A stretch of 64,000 nt of DNA, taken from Azospirillaceae bacterium. GTDB lineage: Bacteria; Pseudomonadota; Alphaproteobacteria; Azospirillales; Azospirillaceae. Both the position numbers and the translations under genes were made by a program. Shown here piece by piece: positions 42,401 through 49,987 of this stretch. The stretch's first letter is position 1, and every line of letters starts with the position of its first letter. The notes under the pieces are model-generated. The model saw only the letters and a program-made list of their open reading frames with translations, did not search any database and had not been told where the DNA came from. The stretch is from assembly GCA_028283825.1 (NCBI GenBank), contig JAPWJW010000001.1, positions 806,001 through 870,000 on the forward strand, given 5' to 3'.

Positions 42401-43749
42401 ACCCGGCCACCGTTGAGGGCAGTGTCGCATGGCAGGTGGCACAGGAGGCGGCAGCGCGCGGCGCGGCCATCGGGACGGTGCAGACGGCCATCGGGAACGT
42501 GGCCACGAACGTGACCTCGCTGGCGGCCGTGGTCAACGACGCCAACACCGGCTTGGTCGCGACGCGGGCGCAGGTGACGGATTTCGAGCAGGCGCAGGCG
42601 ACAACCAACAGCGCCACGGCCAGCAGTATCTCCACGCTGACGGCCCAGGTGAACAACCCGACCACCGGCCTGCCGGCAACCCTGGCGGCCGTCCAGTCGT
42701 TCCAGAGCACTCAGGCGGGCATCAACACGGCGACGGCCAACACCATCAGCACGCTGTCGACGACGGTTGGAAGCAATACCGCCTCCATCCAGACGCTGGC
42801 CACCTCCGTTGATGGGGTTGAAGGCGAGTATAGCGTTCGGATTGAGACGGACAGCGGCGGCGTGTCTTACGTGGCCGGCTTCGGCCTGATCAACGGCGGC
42901 CCGGGCACCTCCCAGTTCATCGTCCGGGCTGATACCTTCGCCATCATCTCTCCCGGGGGCACCGTCGCCACGGCGCCGTTCGTCGTCGGCGTCGTCGATG
43001 GTCAGCCCATGGTGGTGATGAACACCGCCTTCATCCAAAACTTGAACGCCTCCGTGGTGACGGCGGGCACATTCGGCGCCGGTGTCGTGTATGCCGGCGA
43101 CGTCGAGGCCACCCAGCTCCGATCCGGAAGCGTCGCCACCGCCAGGCTGACGGCCATCGGTAACGACGGCGCCGGCTGGGTGATCGACGGCCCGAACCAA
43201 CTGATCCAGCTGTCAGATGGCCACATCCCCCGCATCAACCTCGGCCTGATCAACGGCGATATCGGTGGCCAGTGGTACGACAAGACCGGCCGCGTCATCG
43301 TCGATATCAACGACCTGGGCGTGGGGGTGGCCAGTGGTTCCGCGTCGGTCTCCGCCTACGTGGACGGCAGCAGCGTCGTCGTGGCCGACAAAGGCGTATG
43401 GACCACCCTGGCCACCGTGCCGGCCTTCCAGGTCCGGGGCAACGCCTGCGACGTCAAGGTGACCTTCACCGCCACCGTGCAAACACCGGGCTCCGGCGCC
43501 AATCCGCGGGTCCAGATCCTGCGCACCAACAGCCGGACCGGCGCCACGGCGGCCGTTTCGGCCACCCTGACCAGCGCGCCATACAGCTGGATGTTCAGCA
43601 TGGACGCCTTCAGCGATCCCGAACTGGACACCTACAGCTACACCCTGCAGGCTTGGCGCCCCTTCGACACGGTGGGGGACACCACCACCACGACCTATGC
43701 CGTCCTGGCTTACTTCAACATCTACGTCCAGGTGAGGTGGTTCCGATGA
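39418..43749 (+). CDS. Tail tip / host-specificity protein (GTA gp15 and lambda J features)
   Basis: 1443 aa. The N-terminus (GLQVQTSAAGLPIPLLWGTQ, SCAVAMALCEGPIGTVGRVW) and about 230-420 (EVRDQAAIDAYGLRVGDV) match the phage tail tip (Phage-tail_3) scheme. Repeated Ig/FN3-like beta domains follow (about 640-970). Residues about 1000-1120 form a Thr/Ala/Gln-rich coiled coil. A DUF1983-like segment lies at about 1127-1200 (SVRIETDSGGVSYVAGFGLI and SQFIVRADTFAIISPGG), as in lambda-J-like proteins. The C-terminal 150 residues are a beta-rich receptor-binding candidate. Starts 3 nt after the peptidase stop. Confidence 0.88.
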   Translation: MSGLFGGGKTNADTKPSYTGLQVQTSAAGLPIPLLWGTQRAAPNLIWYNDFASKAVSSDTGGGKGGGGSSGSYTYSCAVAMALCEGPIGTVGRVWADKDDTTLAKLNLTLFTGTADQGPFASLYTGHTDQAMAYPYTAYVAARTYDLGSSASLPSHNFEVQSNAVPRTGFDANPADILVDFLTNERYGVGLPADRIGDLTAWRTYCAAAGLFLSPLLSQQEAASDIVTRWAQLTNTLIYWSGDTLQALPLGDQALTGNGVTFTPDLTPLYDLNDDDFIAGADDDPVTLSRSDPADANNTASLEFIDRYNSYQTATAEVRDQAAIDAYGLRVGDVTQAHEICDGTVAAAVASLVLQRQLYVRNTYQFKLAWTFALLEPGDIVTLTDVALGLDKFPVRITQIDEDEDGLLTFTAEELPAGIGTATLYPTPTTVNVPLNTGVDPGDLADPVIFEPSPGLTNGVQQVWIGATGLSASWGGCSVWVSVDDLTYQRVGQITAPARLGTLAQALPAAGDSGGDSAYVTLATSRLQLASGTADDAAAARTLSLIGTEMFAYAGATLTGTATYHLSGLNRGLYSTGSAAHAAGAPFLRIDDAIFEYDLPDAYVGQRLYIKLTSFNIFQAAERSLADVDAYTYTPVGAVGMLPVPTGLTLAAETSYLADGTVQLGIRARWTPADAGMVTDTVLRWGVSTSGGVTDWQQVKVPAGATDTLLAPVIQATTYTVQAATSIGTDVRSAWGAAATITVGGVLAGATITNLELYGQGLDTTFVTRDIHITWQGNFPSTSYALGSEPYGTGSGFVNPYFADYVVEVYDPATDALLRTDRMTASEYIYTYDKNAGDAGGPHRTVKFSIRMEDKLGGLTDPPATLTVTNPPPAQVQITPLGISGGSVLLGFIQPSDVDYAGVNAWIGTTADVDTSGTPAASGYSAPLVIGALTAGQQYYGKVQTYDAFGSAGCPISGAFTWTEPFVTSAQLADEIIDDTKLTQDLAATIDLITDPATVEGSVAWQVAQEAAARGAAIGTVQTAIGNVATNVTSLAAVVNDANTGLVATRAQVTDFEQAQATTNSATASSISTLTAQVNNPTTGLPATLAAVQSFQSTQAGINTATANTISTLSTTVGSNTASIQTLATSVDGVEGEYSVRIETDSGGVSYVAGFGLINGGPGTSQFIVRADTFAIISPGGTVATAPFVVGVVDGQPMVVMNTAFIQNLNASVVTAGTFGAGVVYAGDVEATQLRSGSVATARLTAIGNDGAGWVIDGPNQLIQLSDGHIPRINLGLINGDIGGQWYDKTGRVIVDINDLGVGVASGSASVSAYVDGSSVVVADKGVWTTLATVPAFQVRGNACDVKVTFTATVQTPGSGANPRVQILRTNSRTGATAAVSATLTSAPYSWMFSMDAFSDPELDTYSYTLQAWRPFDTVGDTTTTTYAVLAYFNIYVQVRWFR

Positions 43750-44192
43750 CCAGCGCGCCGCCACCCGCCGCCGTCGCGGGCACCCATTATTACGTCGATT
43801 ACGACCCGGCCACCGGCCGCATCCTGGCGCTGCATCGTCGCGACCCGCTCAGCCTGCTGATGGAAGGTGTCGGCACCGACGGCACCGGCCGGCTGAGGCT
43901 GACCGATGACCAGGTCGCGGACGTCTGGTCCTGCCAGGTGGTCGCCGGCGCCCTGGCCGCCAAGAGCGCTGCTGACCTGGCCACGCAGGCCACGGCGGCG
44001 GCCCTGGCGGACCTGCGCATCCAGCGTGCCGTCCTGCTGTCCGCCAGCGACGTGCGCGTGTTGCCGGATCGCTGGGCTGCCATGACCGACGCCCAGCGTG
44101 CCGCCTGGTCGGCCTACCGCCAGGCCCTGCGCGACCTGCCCACCACCGCCACCGACCCGACCGCGCCCGCGTGGCCGGTTCAGCCCGCCTGA
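43746..44192 (+). CDS. Phage tail assembly chaperone-like protein
   Basis: 148 aa, coupled by ATGA to the tip gene. The C-terminal part (RIQRAVLLSASDVRVLPDRW, DAQRAAWSAYRQALRDLP, then PAWPVQP) matches the small tail-fibre-associated Phage_tail_APC pattern. The N-terminal half is a short sheet (THYYVDYDPATGRILALHRR). Probably assists fibre/spike assembly. Confidence 0.75.
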   Translation: MTSAPPPAAVAGTHYYVDYDPATGRILALHRRDPLSLLMEGVGTDGTGRLRLTDDQVADVWSCQVVAGALAAKSAADLATQATAAALADLRIQRAVLLSASDVRVLPDRWAAMTDAQRAAWSAYRQALRDLPTTATDPTAPAWPVQPA

Positions 44193-44201
44193 GGAATGAC
44201 C

Positions 44202-46790
44202 ATGGCAGCCTATTCGACCGGCACCATCACCCTGACCAACGGCAGCGACGTCGTCACCGGCACCGGTACGGCCTGGCTGGCCAACGCCGCCCAAGGCCAG
44301 TTGCTGCAACCCCTGCCGTCGCCGACCATCAGCCTAGTGGTCTACGTGGCGTCCGTGGTGGACAACGGCACGCTGCGGCTGGAAAGCCCCTGGGCTGGCG
44401 ACAGCTACACCGGCATCGCCTACCAACTGGTGCGCGACTTCGACCCCCTGTCGAACGCGGCCCTGATCCCCAACGGCAACATGCGGCCGGACGTGCTGGT
44501 GAACCGGGCGATTACCAGCTTGTCGCAGTTCGCGGCGACCGGCGACAAGACGGCCGCCGTCGTTGTCGCCGAGGGCGCGGAAACCTCGCGGACGCTGGCG
44601 GCGCGCTTTCGCGACCGCCTGACGCCGTTGGACTGGGGTGCGGTGGGTGACGGCGTCACTGATGACACGTCGGCCTTACAGGCGGCCTACAACGCCATCG
44701 TGGCGGCTGGCGGCGGCTGCCTGCATCTGAGCGACAAGACGTACCGCATCACCGCCCCCCTGGCGCTGTTCACAGCGGTGCCCATGAAAATTCTGGGGCC
44801 CGGCAGCATCGTAGCAGATTTTTCGGGTGCATCCCTGGTCGCGCTCAAGATCACTCATCCGACGGCTCCCGCGAAGCGGGCGAATGAGGTGACAATCGAA
44901 CAGGTCAAGGTCAGTTGCTCTGCTGCGGTGATGGCTGCGGGACCCGGTCCCGTGCTGCTGGAGCACCTTAATTGCAGCGGCCTACGGCTGGTGAAGTGCG
45001 AATTCCTACACTACGCCAATAACTCTGCTCTCAGGTTATCTGCGATGTGGAATACGCTATTCCACGACGTCTACATCTGGGGATCCGGGTGCCAATACGT
45101 TCGCCGCCAGATTCCGCCCACCACTACCTTCAGCATCGTGGCCGGCACTACCGCGTTGGAGGCCTCCGCAGCGATTTTCGACGCCAGCGATGCTGGCAAG
45201 CTCATCAGCTTGGGCATGCAGGTCTTCGCAATCCAATCCGTGACAGACAGCCAGAACGCGGTTACGGCGGCCACCGCAGTCCGAACCACCGCAGCCGGCG
45301 CGGCCACATTTGAGGGTGTGCGGGGCACGATCGCATCCGGCAGCGCGACTTTGACGCTGGAAAAAGCTGTCCTATCGGCCGCCGACGTCGGTCGAAGCAT
45401 CTGGGTGCTGGACGCCCAGCAAGTGACATACCCCGCGTCGATGCTGCGCCCTTTATGCACAACCATCACAGCGGTGGCTGCCGATGGTATGACGGTGACC
45501 GTGGCCGCTGCCGCGACGGCCACCGCAACCAACACGCCCATCATCTTTTCGCCGGCGGTGGAAGTGTTGGATGGCACCAGCGATGCTCACTTTTACAGCC
45601 TGCAGATTGAGCAATTCTTCGGCACCGGTTTGGCCTTTGCGGGGGCAAATTCGGTCATCCTTCAGGGCACCAAGCTGCACAGCAACAACGGTGGCCTCAA
45701 CAACCAAAGCAGTATGTTCAGCGCGGTCTTCGTCGGCTTCGCCGGCGAAATCGATGGCCATTTCGATGGCACCTTGACGAGCCCCACCCGTGTCCTCGTA
45801 GCCGCCACAAGTAGCAAGGTCACCTTCCGGAACTGGTCCGGGATCGTGATGGACGATCAGAAGTTACTGTCGGTGACCAGCAGCTATGCCGGAAGCCTTA
45901 TTACGATTGGTTCTATCTGTCTCAACAGTCAAGTCGATACGCGTACCCTCGCGACTCCTTTTGGCATCTCCGGTTCGGGCGTCTTGGACATTGACGGGTA
46001 CATAGGTGCTTACGCCCGGTCAGTGCCGGTGATCACCAACCCGAAACTCTTCCTCCAACCGGTTCAGGTGCAACCGGGCTCAAAAGCAGTTCCGGGCGTG
46101 GCGTTCGTTGGTGATGTGGACACTGGGCTGGCGCAGGTGGGAGGCGTTAACACCGCATCTATCATTACGGGTGGCACGGAAAGCATCCGTTGTGCCGGCA
46201 CGTCGATCACTAGTTATGCCGTAACGACGCAACTGGGCGGCTATGTTGCTATCGGTACCTCGTCGAACAGCTATGACACCTTGCTGTTGCGTAACGACGC
46301 TACCCGACATTTGAACCTGACGACGATCTCCGACATAGCCGGCATGTCGCCAACCGTGCTAGCAGTTCGTCGACGCGCCACCGGCACTGTAGTCCAGTCG
46401 GGTGATACAATCTTTAAGCTGCAGGCCCTTGCCAGTAATGGTACATCCGACCTGATTGTTGGCCAGATTTCGGTGATCCAGACTGGAGTGGCTGGGGCCA
46501 ATGTGCCCGGTGCCATTGTTCTGGCGGCGCAGCCAGCGAGTGGCAGCACTTTTGCTCAGGAGGTGGTCCGAGCTAACGGGGACTACACCATTACCCACCG
46601 TGGCAACGTCCAAACCATCATCAATGCCAATTCACTCCACGTCTTGCGTAGCTACACCCTCTCCACCCTCCCCAATGCCGCCGCTAACGCTTGGGCCGTG
46701 GCGGCCGTCAGCAACGGTGCCGGCGGGCATCCGCAGGTGACAAGTAACGGTGCCAACTGGCTCTACCTCGACGGTGTCGTTGCTGCTTAA
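44202..46790 (+). CDS. Tail spike with pectate-lyase-superfamily beta-helix
   Basis: 862 aa. ATG at 44202 is preferred because GAGGA is 6 nt upstream; an ATG at 44196 is too close. After a Gly/Thr attachment domain (residues 1-140, TGTITLTNGSDVVTGTGTAW) there is a DWGAVGDGVTDDTSALQAAY motif, the entry to a right-handed beta-helix as in polysaccharide-depolymerising spikes (residues about 145-640). The C-terminus has a VGDVDTGLAQVGGVNTASII trimerisation-like motif and a LRSYTLSTLPNAAANAWAVA end. Probably binds or cuts host surface polysaccharide; catalytic residues cannot be assigned. Confidence 0.8.
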   Translation: MAAYSTGTITLTNGSDVVTGTGTAWLANAAQGQLLQPLPSPTISLVVYVASVVDNGTLRLESPWAGDSYTGIAYQLVRDFDPLSNAALIPNGNMRPDVLVNRAITSLSQFAATGDKTAAVVVAEGAETSRTLAARFRDRLTPLDWGAVGDGVTDDTSALQAAYNAIVAAGGGCLHLSDKTYRITAPLALFTAVPMKILGPGSIVADFSGASLVALKITHPTAPAKRANEVTIEQVKVSCSAAVMAAGPGPVLLEHLNCSGLRLVKCEFLHYANNSALRLSAMWNTLFHDVYIWGSGCQYVRRQIPPTTTFSIVAGTTALEASAAIFDASDAGKLISLGMQVFAIQSVTDSQNAVTAATAVRTTAAGAATFEGVRGTIASGSATLTLEKAVLSAADVGRSIWVLDAQQVTYPASMLRPLCTTITAVAADGMTVTVAAAATATATNTPIIFSPAVEVLDGTSDAHFYSLQIEQFFGTGLAFAGANSVILQGTKLHSNNGGLNNQSSMFSAVFVGFAGEIDGHFDGTLTSPTRVLVAATSSKVTFRNWSGIVMDDQKLLSVTSSYAGSLITIGSICLNSQVDTRTLATPFGISGSGVLDIDGYIGAYARSVPVITNPKLFLQPVQVQPGSKAVPGVAFVGDVDTGLAQVGGVNTASIITGGTESIRCAGTSITSYAVTTQLGGYVAIGTSSNSYDTLLLRNDATRHLNLTTISDIAGMSPTVLAVRRRATGTVVQSGDTIFKLQALASNGTSDLIVGQISVIQTGVAGANVPGAIVLAAQPASGSTFAQEVVRANGDYTITHRGNVQTIINANSLHVLRSYTLSTLPNAAANAWAVAAVSNGAGGHPQVTSNGANWLYLDGVVAA

Positions 46791-46794
46791 AGTA

Positions 46795-46850
46795 TTATGG
46801 TTTCAGGTTTGGTGGAAGTAACATATTCTGAGATATTTCGAGAATCTGCC
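46795..46850. repeat. Degenerate copy of an IS630 3' end
   Basis: The stretch ATTATGGTTTCAGGTTTGG, about 6 bp after the spike stop, resembles ATTATGATTTTAGGTTGG at 47687-47704, the 3' end of the second transposase remnant, in the same orientation. Similarity continues as TTCTGAgatatttcgaga versus TTCTGAagtagtttgagc. It suggests that a related element once ended here. Confidence 0.4.
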
Positions 46851-46953
46851 GGAGTTTGCAATATGAATTGCCTTGAGAACGCTAAAATATAGGGAATTCA
46901 TGGATTTGTTTCGTGCGTCGCGCAAATATTATCTGAGATTTTAGAAAAAGTTC

Positions 46954-47665
46954 TCAATGATATTCAGTTCGGAAGAATGCTTGGGCGAGAAAATCGGTGA
47001 ACCGCACCGAATAACAGTAGGGCGGCAAGTGGAGCAGGGAGAGGTTTGGCGGAAGGATGAGGTCGCCGCCGGTCTTGTGCCATCCAGCGCCGTTCAGCAC
47101 GACCACGGTATGGTGGCCCGATTGTACCTGGCTGCTGGCGAGGTCGGCCAAGTGCACGTTCATCATAGGGATGTTGACCTTGGGGAGAACCAGGCGGCCC
47201 CGATACCCTGGGCGGGACAGACGACCAAAGAGATAGGCCCATTCGTAGCGCCAGGTCCTTGGGGCGGCGGGGCCGCGAGCCGGGCCTTGCCCATATCTGG
47301 GTTAGCGTTCCTTGTTGGCCCACACGGGCTTCGTCCTGGAACCGGATCTCGATGGGCTCGCCGCGCGCATGCTCAGGGATCAGGTCGATGACGAGGGTGG
47401 CGAAGTTTTTTTTATGCGCCTCCAGGGCATCCGCGTCCTGCTGCGGATGAGCAGACAGACGGCGGAAGTTCAGCCGATCCAGCCATTTGCCCATCGTTCG
47501 CTCCGCGACCACCACGCCGAACTGAGCCTTGACCTTGGTAGCCAGATCGGCCCGGCGCCATCGCACGACACCGTCCACCTCAATGTCCGGGCAAGCTTCC
47601 ATCCAGCGCGCCAATTCCGACTTCTGCTCAGCAGTCAACAGACGGGAGCGTCCCGCCGATTTCCC
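46954..47665 (-). pseudogene. IS630-family transposase remnant, frameshifted and truncated
   Basis: Minus-strand reading gives GRSRLLTAEQKSELARWMEA, then RERTMGKWLDR-like HTH and KNFATLVIDLIPEHARGEP, all typical of IS630 transposases. The first DDE Asp lies in RFQDEARVGQQGT. Near 47250 the frame shifts: the good sequence continues in the next frame as YEWAYLFGRLSRPGYRGRL, VNIPMMNVHLADL and HHTVVVLNGAGWHKTGG. It stops at LPPYCYS, where SPELNPVE is expected, so the last catalytic Glu is lost. The N-terminus is cut at about 47665. Non-functional. Confidence 0.85.
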
Positions 47666-47694
47666 ATCCGACAGACCATTAGAACATTATGATT

Positions 47695-48078
47695 TTAGGT
47701 TGGTCCATCGCCACTGCTTCTGAAGTAGTTTGAGCATTCAGTTGGCGTAACAGTATACATGGTCTTTACGACGCTCTTGCAGAGAGCCTCGATAGATCGT
47801 GGCTGGGCCTCACGCAAATCATACTTGAGCTTGGAGAAGAACTTCTCGATGGCGTTCATGTGTATGGAGTATTTTGGTAGGAAGATCAACTTGGCGCCGG
47901 CGTCGCGGATAGCCTTGGCCTTGTGGGAGGGAAGGTTGTCCATGATGACGACATCGCCCTTGTTCAAGGTCGGGGTGAGCACCTCCTCGACATAGACCTG
48001 GAAGCGCTGGCCGTTGACGGGCTTGTTCAAGAGCCAGGGAGCCTCGATGCGATCAAGCCGGCAGCAGCCCACCGCCAA
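47695..48078 (-). pseudogene. Second IS630-type transposase remnant (C-terminal half)
   Basis: Encodes DRIEAPWLLNKPVNGQRFQV, YVEEVLTPTLNKGDVVIMDN and LPSHKAKAIRDAGAKLIFLP, the second half of a DDE endonuclease of the IS630 superfamily, with catalytic Asp in IMDN and Glu in NAIEKFF. The normal FLPPYSPDLNPIE has drifted to FLPKYSIHMNAIE. The first Asp and HTH region are missing upstream. It lies in the same orientation as the first remnant but belongs to a different subgroup. Confidence 0.85.
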
Positions 48079-48164
48079 ACAAGCCGGAGACCGAAGTGGC
48101 CAAGCGCCTGTTACACCATGCCCAGAGACATGATCTCAAAATGCTCTAATCGAAGGATAGGAAC

Positions 48165-48371
48165 ATGCAGAAACTCACGAGGCCCTACGAAGTGTTGGTC
48201 CGCCTGGGGAAGACGGAATCCGGTACCGCTACGGTTGAAGCCATGCACCTGATGGACTTGGAGGTGGTGGTTGATGACGATGGGGTGACAGTTATCGCGG
48301 CGCGAGAGCTAGCCCCCCGTGACATTACCATCAGCCGATCCGGAATACGGCTCGCTGGTCACGGCGATTGA
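48165..48371 (+). CDS. Small phage-tail-region protein
   Basis: 68 aa, GAAGGATAGG upstream of ATG. Reads MQKLTRPYEVLVRLGKTESG, then AMHLMDLEVVVDDDGVTVI, a small beta-strand protein of the kind found after tail fibre genes. Its 3' end overlaps the next gene by 53 nt in another frame. Function unknown. Confidence 0.6.
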   Translation: MQKLTRPYEVLVRLGKTESGTATVEAMHLMDLEVVVDDDGVTVIAARELAPRDITISRSGIRLAGHGD

Positions 48372-48546
48372 TGCGGCTATGGCAGCCGACAACGCCAGTC
48401 TCAAGGCCGCCAACATGGCGCTGACGGCCCAATTGCAAGATGCCAAAGCGGCGCTGGCGGCCGTGACCATGGAGCGAGATGCCGCGTCGGCGCAACAGTC
48501 GTCGGCGGTTATGGGCACCGATGTCGGAGTGGCCGGCGTCACCTGA
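48319..48546 (+). CDS. Small coiled-coil protein
   Basis: 75 aa, GTG start inside the previous gene. Contains DPEYGSLVTAIDAAMAADNA and a coiled coil ANMALTAQLQDAKAALAAV. Ala/Gln/Lys-rich heptads predict a helical bundle. A strong terminator lies 40 bp after the stop. Unknown role; the overlap makes the start uncertain. Confidence 0.55.
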   Translation: MTLPSADPEYGSLVTAIDAAMAADNASLKAANMALTAQLQDAKAALAAVTMERDAASAQQSSAVMGTDVGVAGVT

Positions 48547-48585
48547 TGCGGCATATCGGATCTCGGCACATCCCCATGTCCACCA

Positions 48586-48608
48586 CCCGCCCTCCGGCGG
48601 GTTTTTTT
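48586..48608 (+). terminator. Rho-independent terminator
   Basis: Stem CCCGCC / GGCGGG with a CTCC loop, followed by seven T. Ends the structural operon before the lysis genes. Confidence 0.85.
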
Positions 48609-48628
48609 GTGCATGGATGGAAGATGGA

Positions 48629-48826
48629 ATGCAGAAGCAAGTTTCAGACGGCGTCCTTGACGGAGGTGTCATTGCGTTCGGAACGGCAACTACCCTGTGG
48701 GGAGCTTATATCGAGCCTGTCCTTCACGGTCTGTTGCTGTTCGGTTCCGTATTTCTGGTCGGGCTTCGCATCCTTGTGTTGCTTCGAAATCTTCTCCGGG
48801 GACGACCGGACAAAGAGGCGCCATGA
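48629..48826 (+). CDS. Small membrane protein, probable holin or holin accessory
   Basis: 65 aa from ATG 48629 (GGAAG five nt upstream; ATG 48617 is the alternative and adds 4 residues). It contains one or two hydrophobic helices (GVIAFGTATTLWGAYIEPVL, HGLLLFGSVFLVGLRILVLL) and a basic C-terminus (RNLLRGRPDKEAP). Position next to the lysozyme gene suggests membrane pore or regulator in lysis. No family recognised. Confidence 0.55.
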   Translation: MQKQVSDGVLDGGVIAFGTATTLWGAYIEPVLHGLLLFGSVFLVGLRILVLLRNLLRGRPDKEAP

Positions 48827-48947
48827 CGCCTCGTTCCACTGAGAGTTTTCCATGGGTGGCGAGCAGATCACGCAGGCTTCGCGCCCGTGAATGGGATCGC
48901 TTTTCGCCCTGCCGTTCAAATCAATCACAGTCAAATGGAGGGTCCTC

Positions 48948-49358
48948 ATGGACTTGGGCCTGCTGGTCACCGACCTTCGCCGGGACGAAGGCGTGCGCCT
49001 TAAACCGTATACCGATACCGTCGGAAAACTGACCATCGGGGTCGGGCGTAACCTGACCGATACCGGTTTGTCCGCGGCGGAGGTGGACGTCCTGCTGACC
49101 AACGACATCACGGCCGTGGCGGACGGCCTGGAGAGGTCCTTGCCCTGGTCGCGCGCCTTGTCGGAGGCTCGGCAACGGGCACTGGCCAATATGGCTTTCA
49201 ACATGGGATTACCGACGCTGCTTACTTTCCATACGACGCTGGGTCACCTGCAGGCGGGCCGTTTTGATCAGGCGGCCGATGCCGCGCTGGCCTCGAAATG
49301 GGCATCGCAGGTCGGTGGCCGCGCTCAGCGCGTCGCGGCGTTGATCCGCGCAGGTTGA
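48948..49358 (+). CDS. Phage lysozyme (GH24 endolysin)
   Basis: 136 aa, GGAGG six nt before ATG. The T4-lysozyme catalytic set is complete: Glu14 in RRDEGVRLKPY, Asp23 in YTDTVGK and Thr29 in KLTIGVGRN, with the same 9- and 6-residue spacing. Cuts the glycan backbone to release particles. No signal peptide, so it needs a holin. Helices ALSEARQRALANMAFNMG and FDQAADAALASKWASQVGGR close the fold. Confidence 0.93.
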   Translation: MDLGLLVTDLRRDEGVRLKPYTDTVGKLTIGVGRNLTDTGLSAAEVDVLLTNDITAVADGLERSLPWSRALSEARQRALANMAFNMGLPTLLTFHTTLGHLQAGRFDQAADAALASKWASQVGGRAQRVAALIRAG

Positions 49359-49423
49359 GTTCCCCGATTTTTGCGTATTGGTTTTCAGGTCGCCAGGGGC
49401 GGCCTTTTTTCATGGAGTCGCCC

Positions 49424-49987
49424 ATGGGCCTTCTTCAAGACATCCTGTCCCCCGCGACCGGTATCCTTAGTCCGGTCATTTCCAAAGTTCTCGATTTCAT
49501 CCCGGATCCGACCGCCAAGGCCCAGGCCGAAGCCGCCGCCTACAAGGAGGCGGCCGACAGGGCCGAGCAACTGGCGACCGCGCAGATCGACGTCAACAAG
49601 GCGGAGGCTGCCAGCGACAGCATCTTCGTCGCCGGCTGGCGGCCCTTCATCGGTTGGGTATGTGGGGCGGCCTTGGCGTATCAATACATCGCCATGCCGC
49701 TGTTCGTCTGGCTTGCCGAATTGACGGCGGGACGGCCCGTTCCGGCGCCGCCCAAACTGGATGATCAGCTGACGACGATTCTCCTGGGCATGCTGGGCCT
49801 GGGGGGCTTGCGTACATTCGAAAAGGTCAAAGGTGGTAAAATAGCCCCGAATTCTGCAGCAAGAAGACTGGAAGCCCCCGGGGCGGCCCCTCCGATATTC
49901 GGAGATGGCCGCCCCGGGGGCTTTTTTTGCGTTCAGCGCTTCAGCAGGAATTCACGGCCCATCTTCACCCGGGCCACGCCGTCATAG
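49424..49987 (+). CDS. 3TM-type holin with read-through C-terminus
   Basis: 187 aa. Starts GLLQDILSPATGILSPVISK, then an amphipathic coiled coil (AEAAAYKEAADRAEQLATAQ) and membrane helices (FIGWVCGAALAYQYIAMPLF, TTILLGMLGLGGLRTFEKVK), matching the holin-of-3TMs family reported for gene-transfer release. That family normally ends soon after RT(F/Y)EKxKG. Here the frame continues for about 47 residues through a terminator hairpin and into the 3' end of the convergent nicotinate phosphoribosyltransferase gene, so the original stop has probably been lost. Confidence 0.8.
   Translation: MGLLQDILSPATGILSPVISKVLDFIPDPTAKAQAEAAAYKEAADRAEQLATAQIDVNKAEAASDSIFVAGWRPFIGWVCGAALAYQYIAMPLFVWLAELTAGRPVPAPPKLDDQLTTILLGMLGLGGLRTFEKVKGGKIAPNSAARRLEAPGAAPPIFGDGRPGGFFCVQRFSRNSRPIFTRATPS
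49874..49928 (+). terminator. Very strong intrinsic terminator
   Basis: A perfect 15-bp GC stem (49874-49888 with 49907-49921) holding an inner TCCGA-tat-TCGGA hairpin, followed by seven T. Terminates the lysis operon and, in reverse, lies just after the stop of the convergent gene. It marks the practical right end of the element. Confidence 0.9.

Larger units (their letters stand above)
15532..49987 (+). mobile_element. Prophage-like / gene-transfer-agent-like element
   Basis: Contiguous phage block: repressor, small early genes, toxin cassettes, terminase, HK97-type head genes, long non-contractile tail genes, tail spike and lysis genes. The order from TerS to the tail tip follows RcGTA gp1-gp15 (terminase, portal, protease, capsid, adaptor, stopper, tail terminator, tube, chaperone, tape measure, DUF2460, DUF2163, NlpC/P60, tip). 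No integrase, excisionase, recombinase or replication gene is visible, and no convincing attachment repeats were found, so the boundaries are gene-based. Accessory AT-richer cassettes interrupt the operon at six or more points. Confidence 0.8.

Noticed and set aside
38899-43200. 1433-codon open frame antisense to the tail tip gene
   Set aside because: Typical GC-rich shadow with low-complexity Gly/Arg/His/Val composition; the plus frame carries recognisable tail domains.
15091-49921. CCCGGGGCGG present in both the 15093 hairpin and the 49874 terminator as possible attL/attR
   Set aside because: The shared core is only 10 bp of GC palindrome inside two different terminator-like stems, and there is no integrase. 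Chance is likely in GC-rich DNA.
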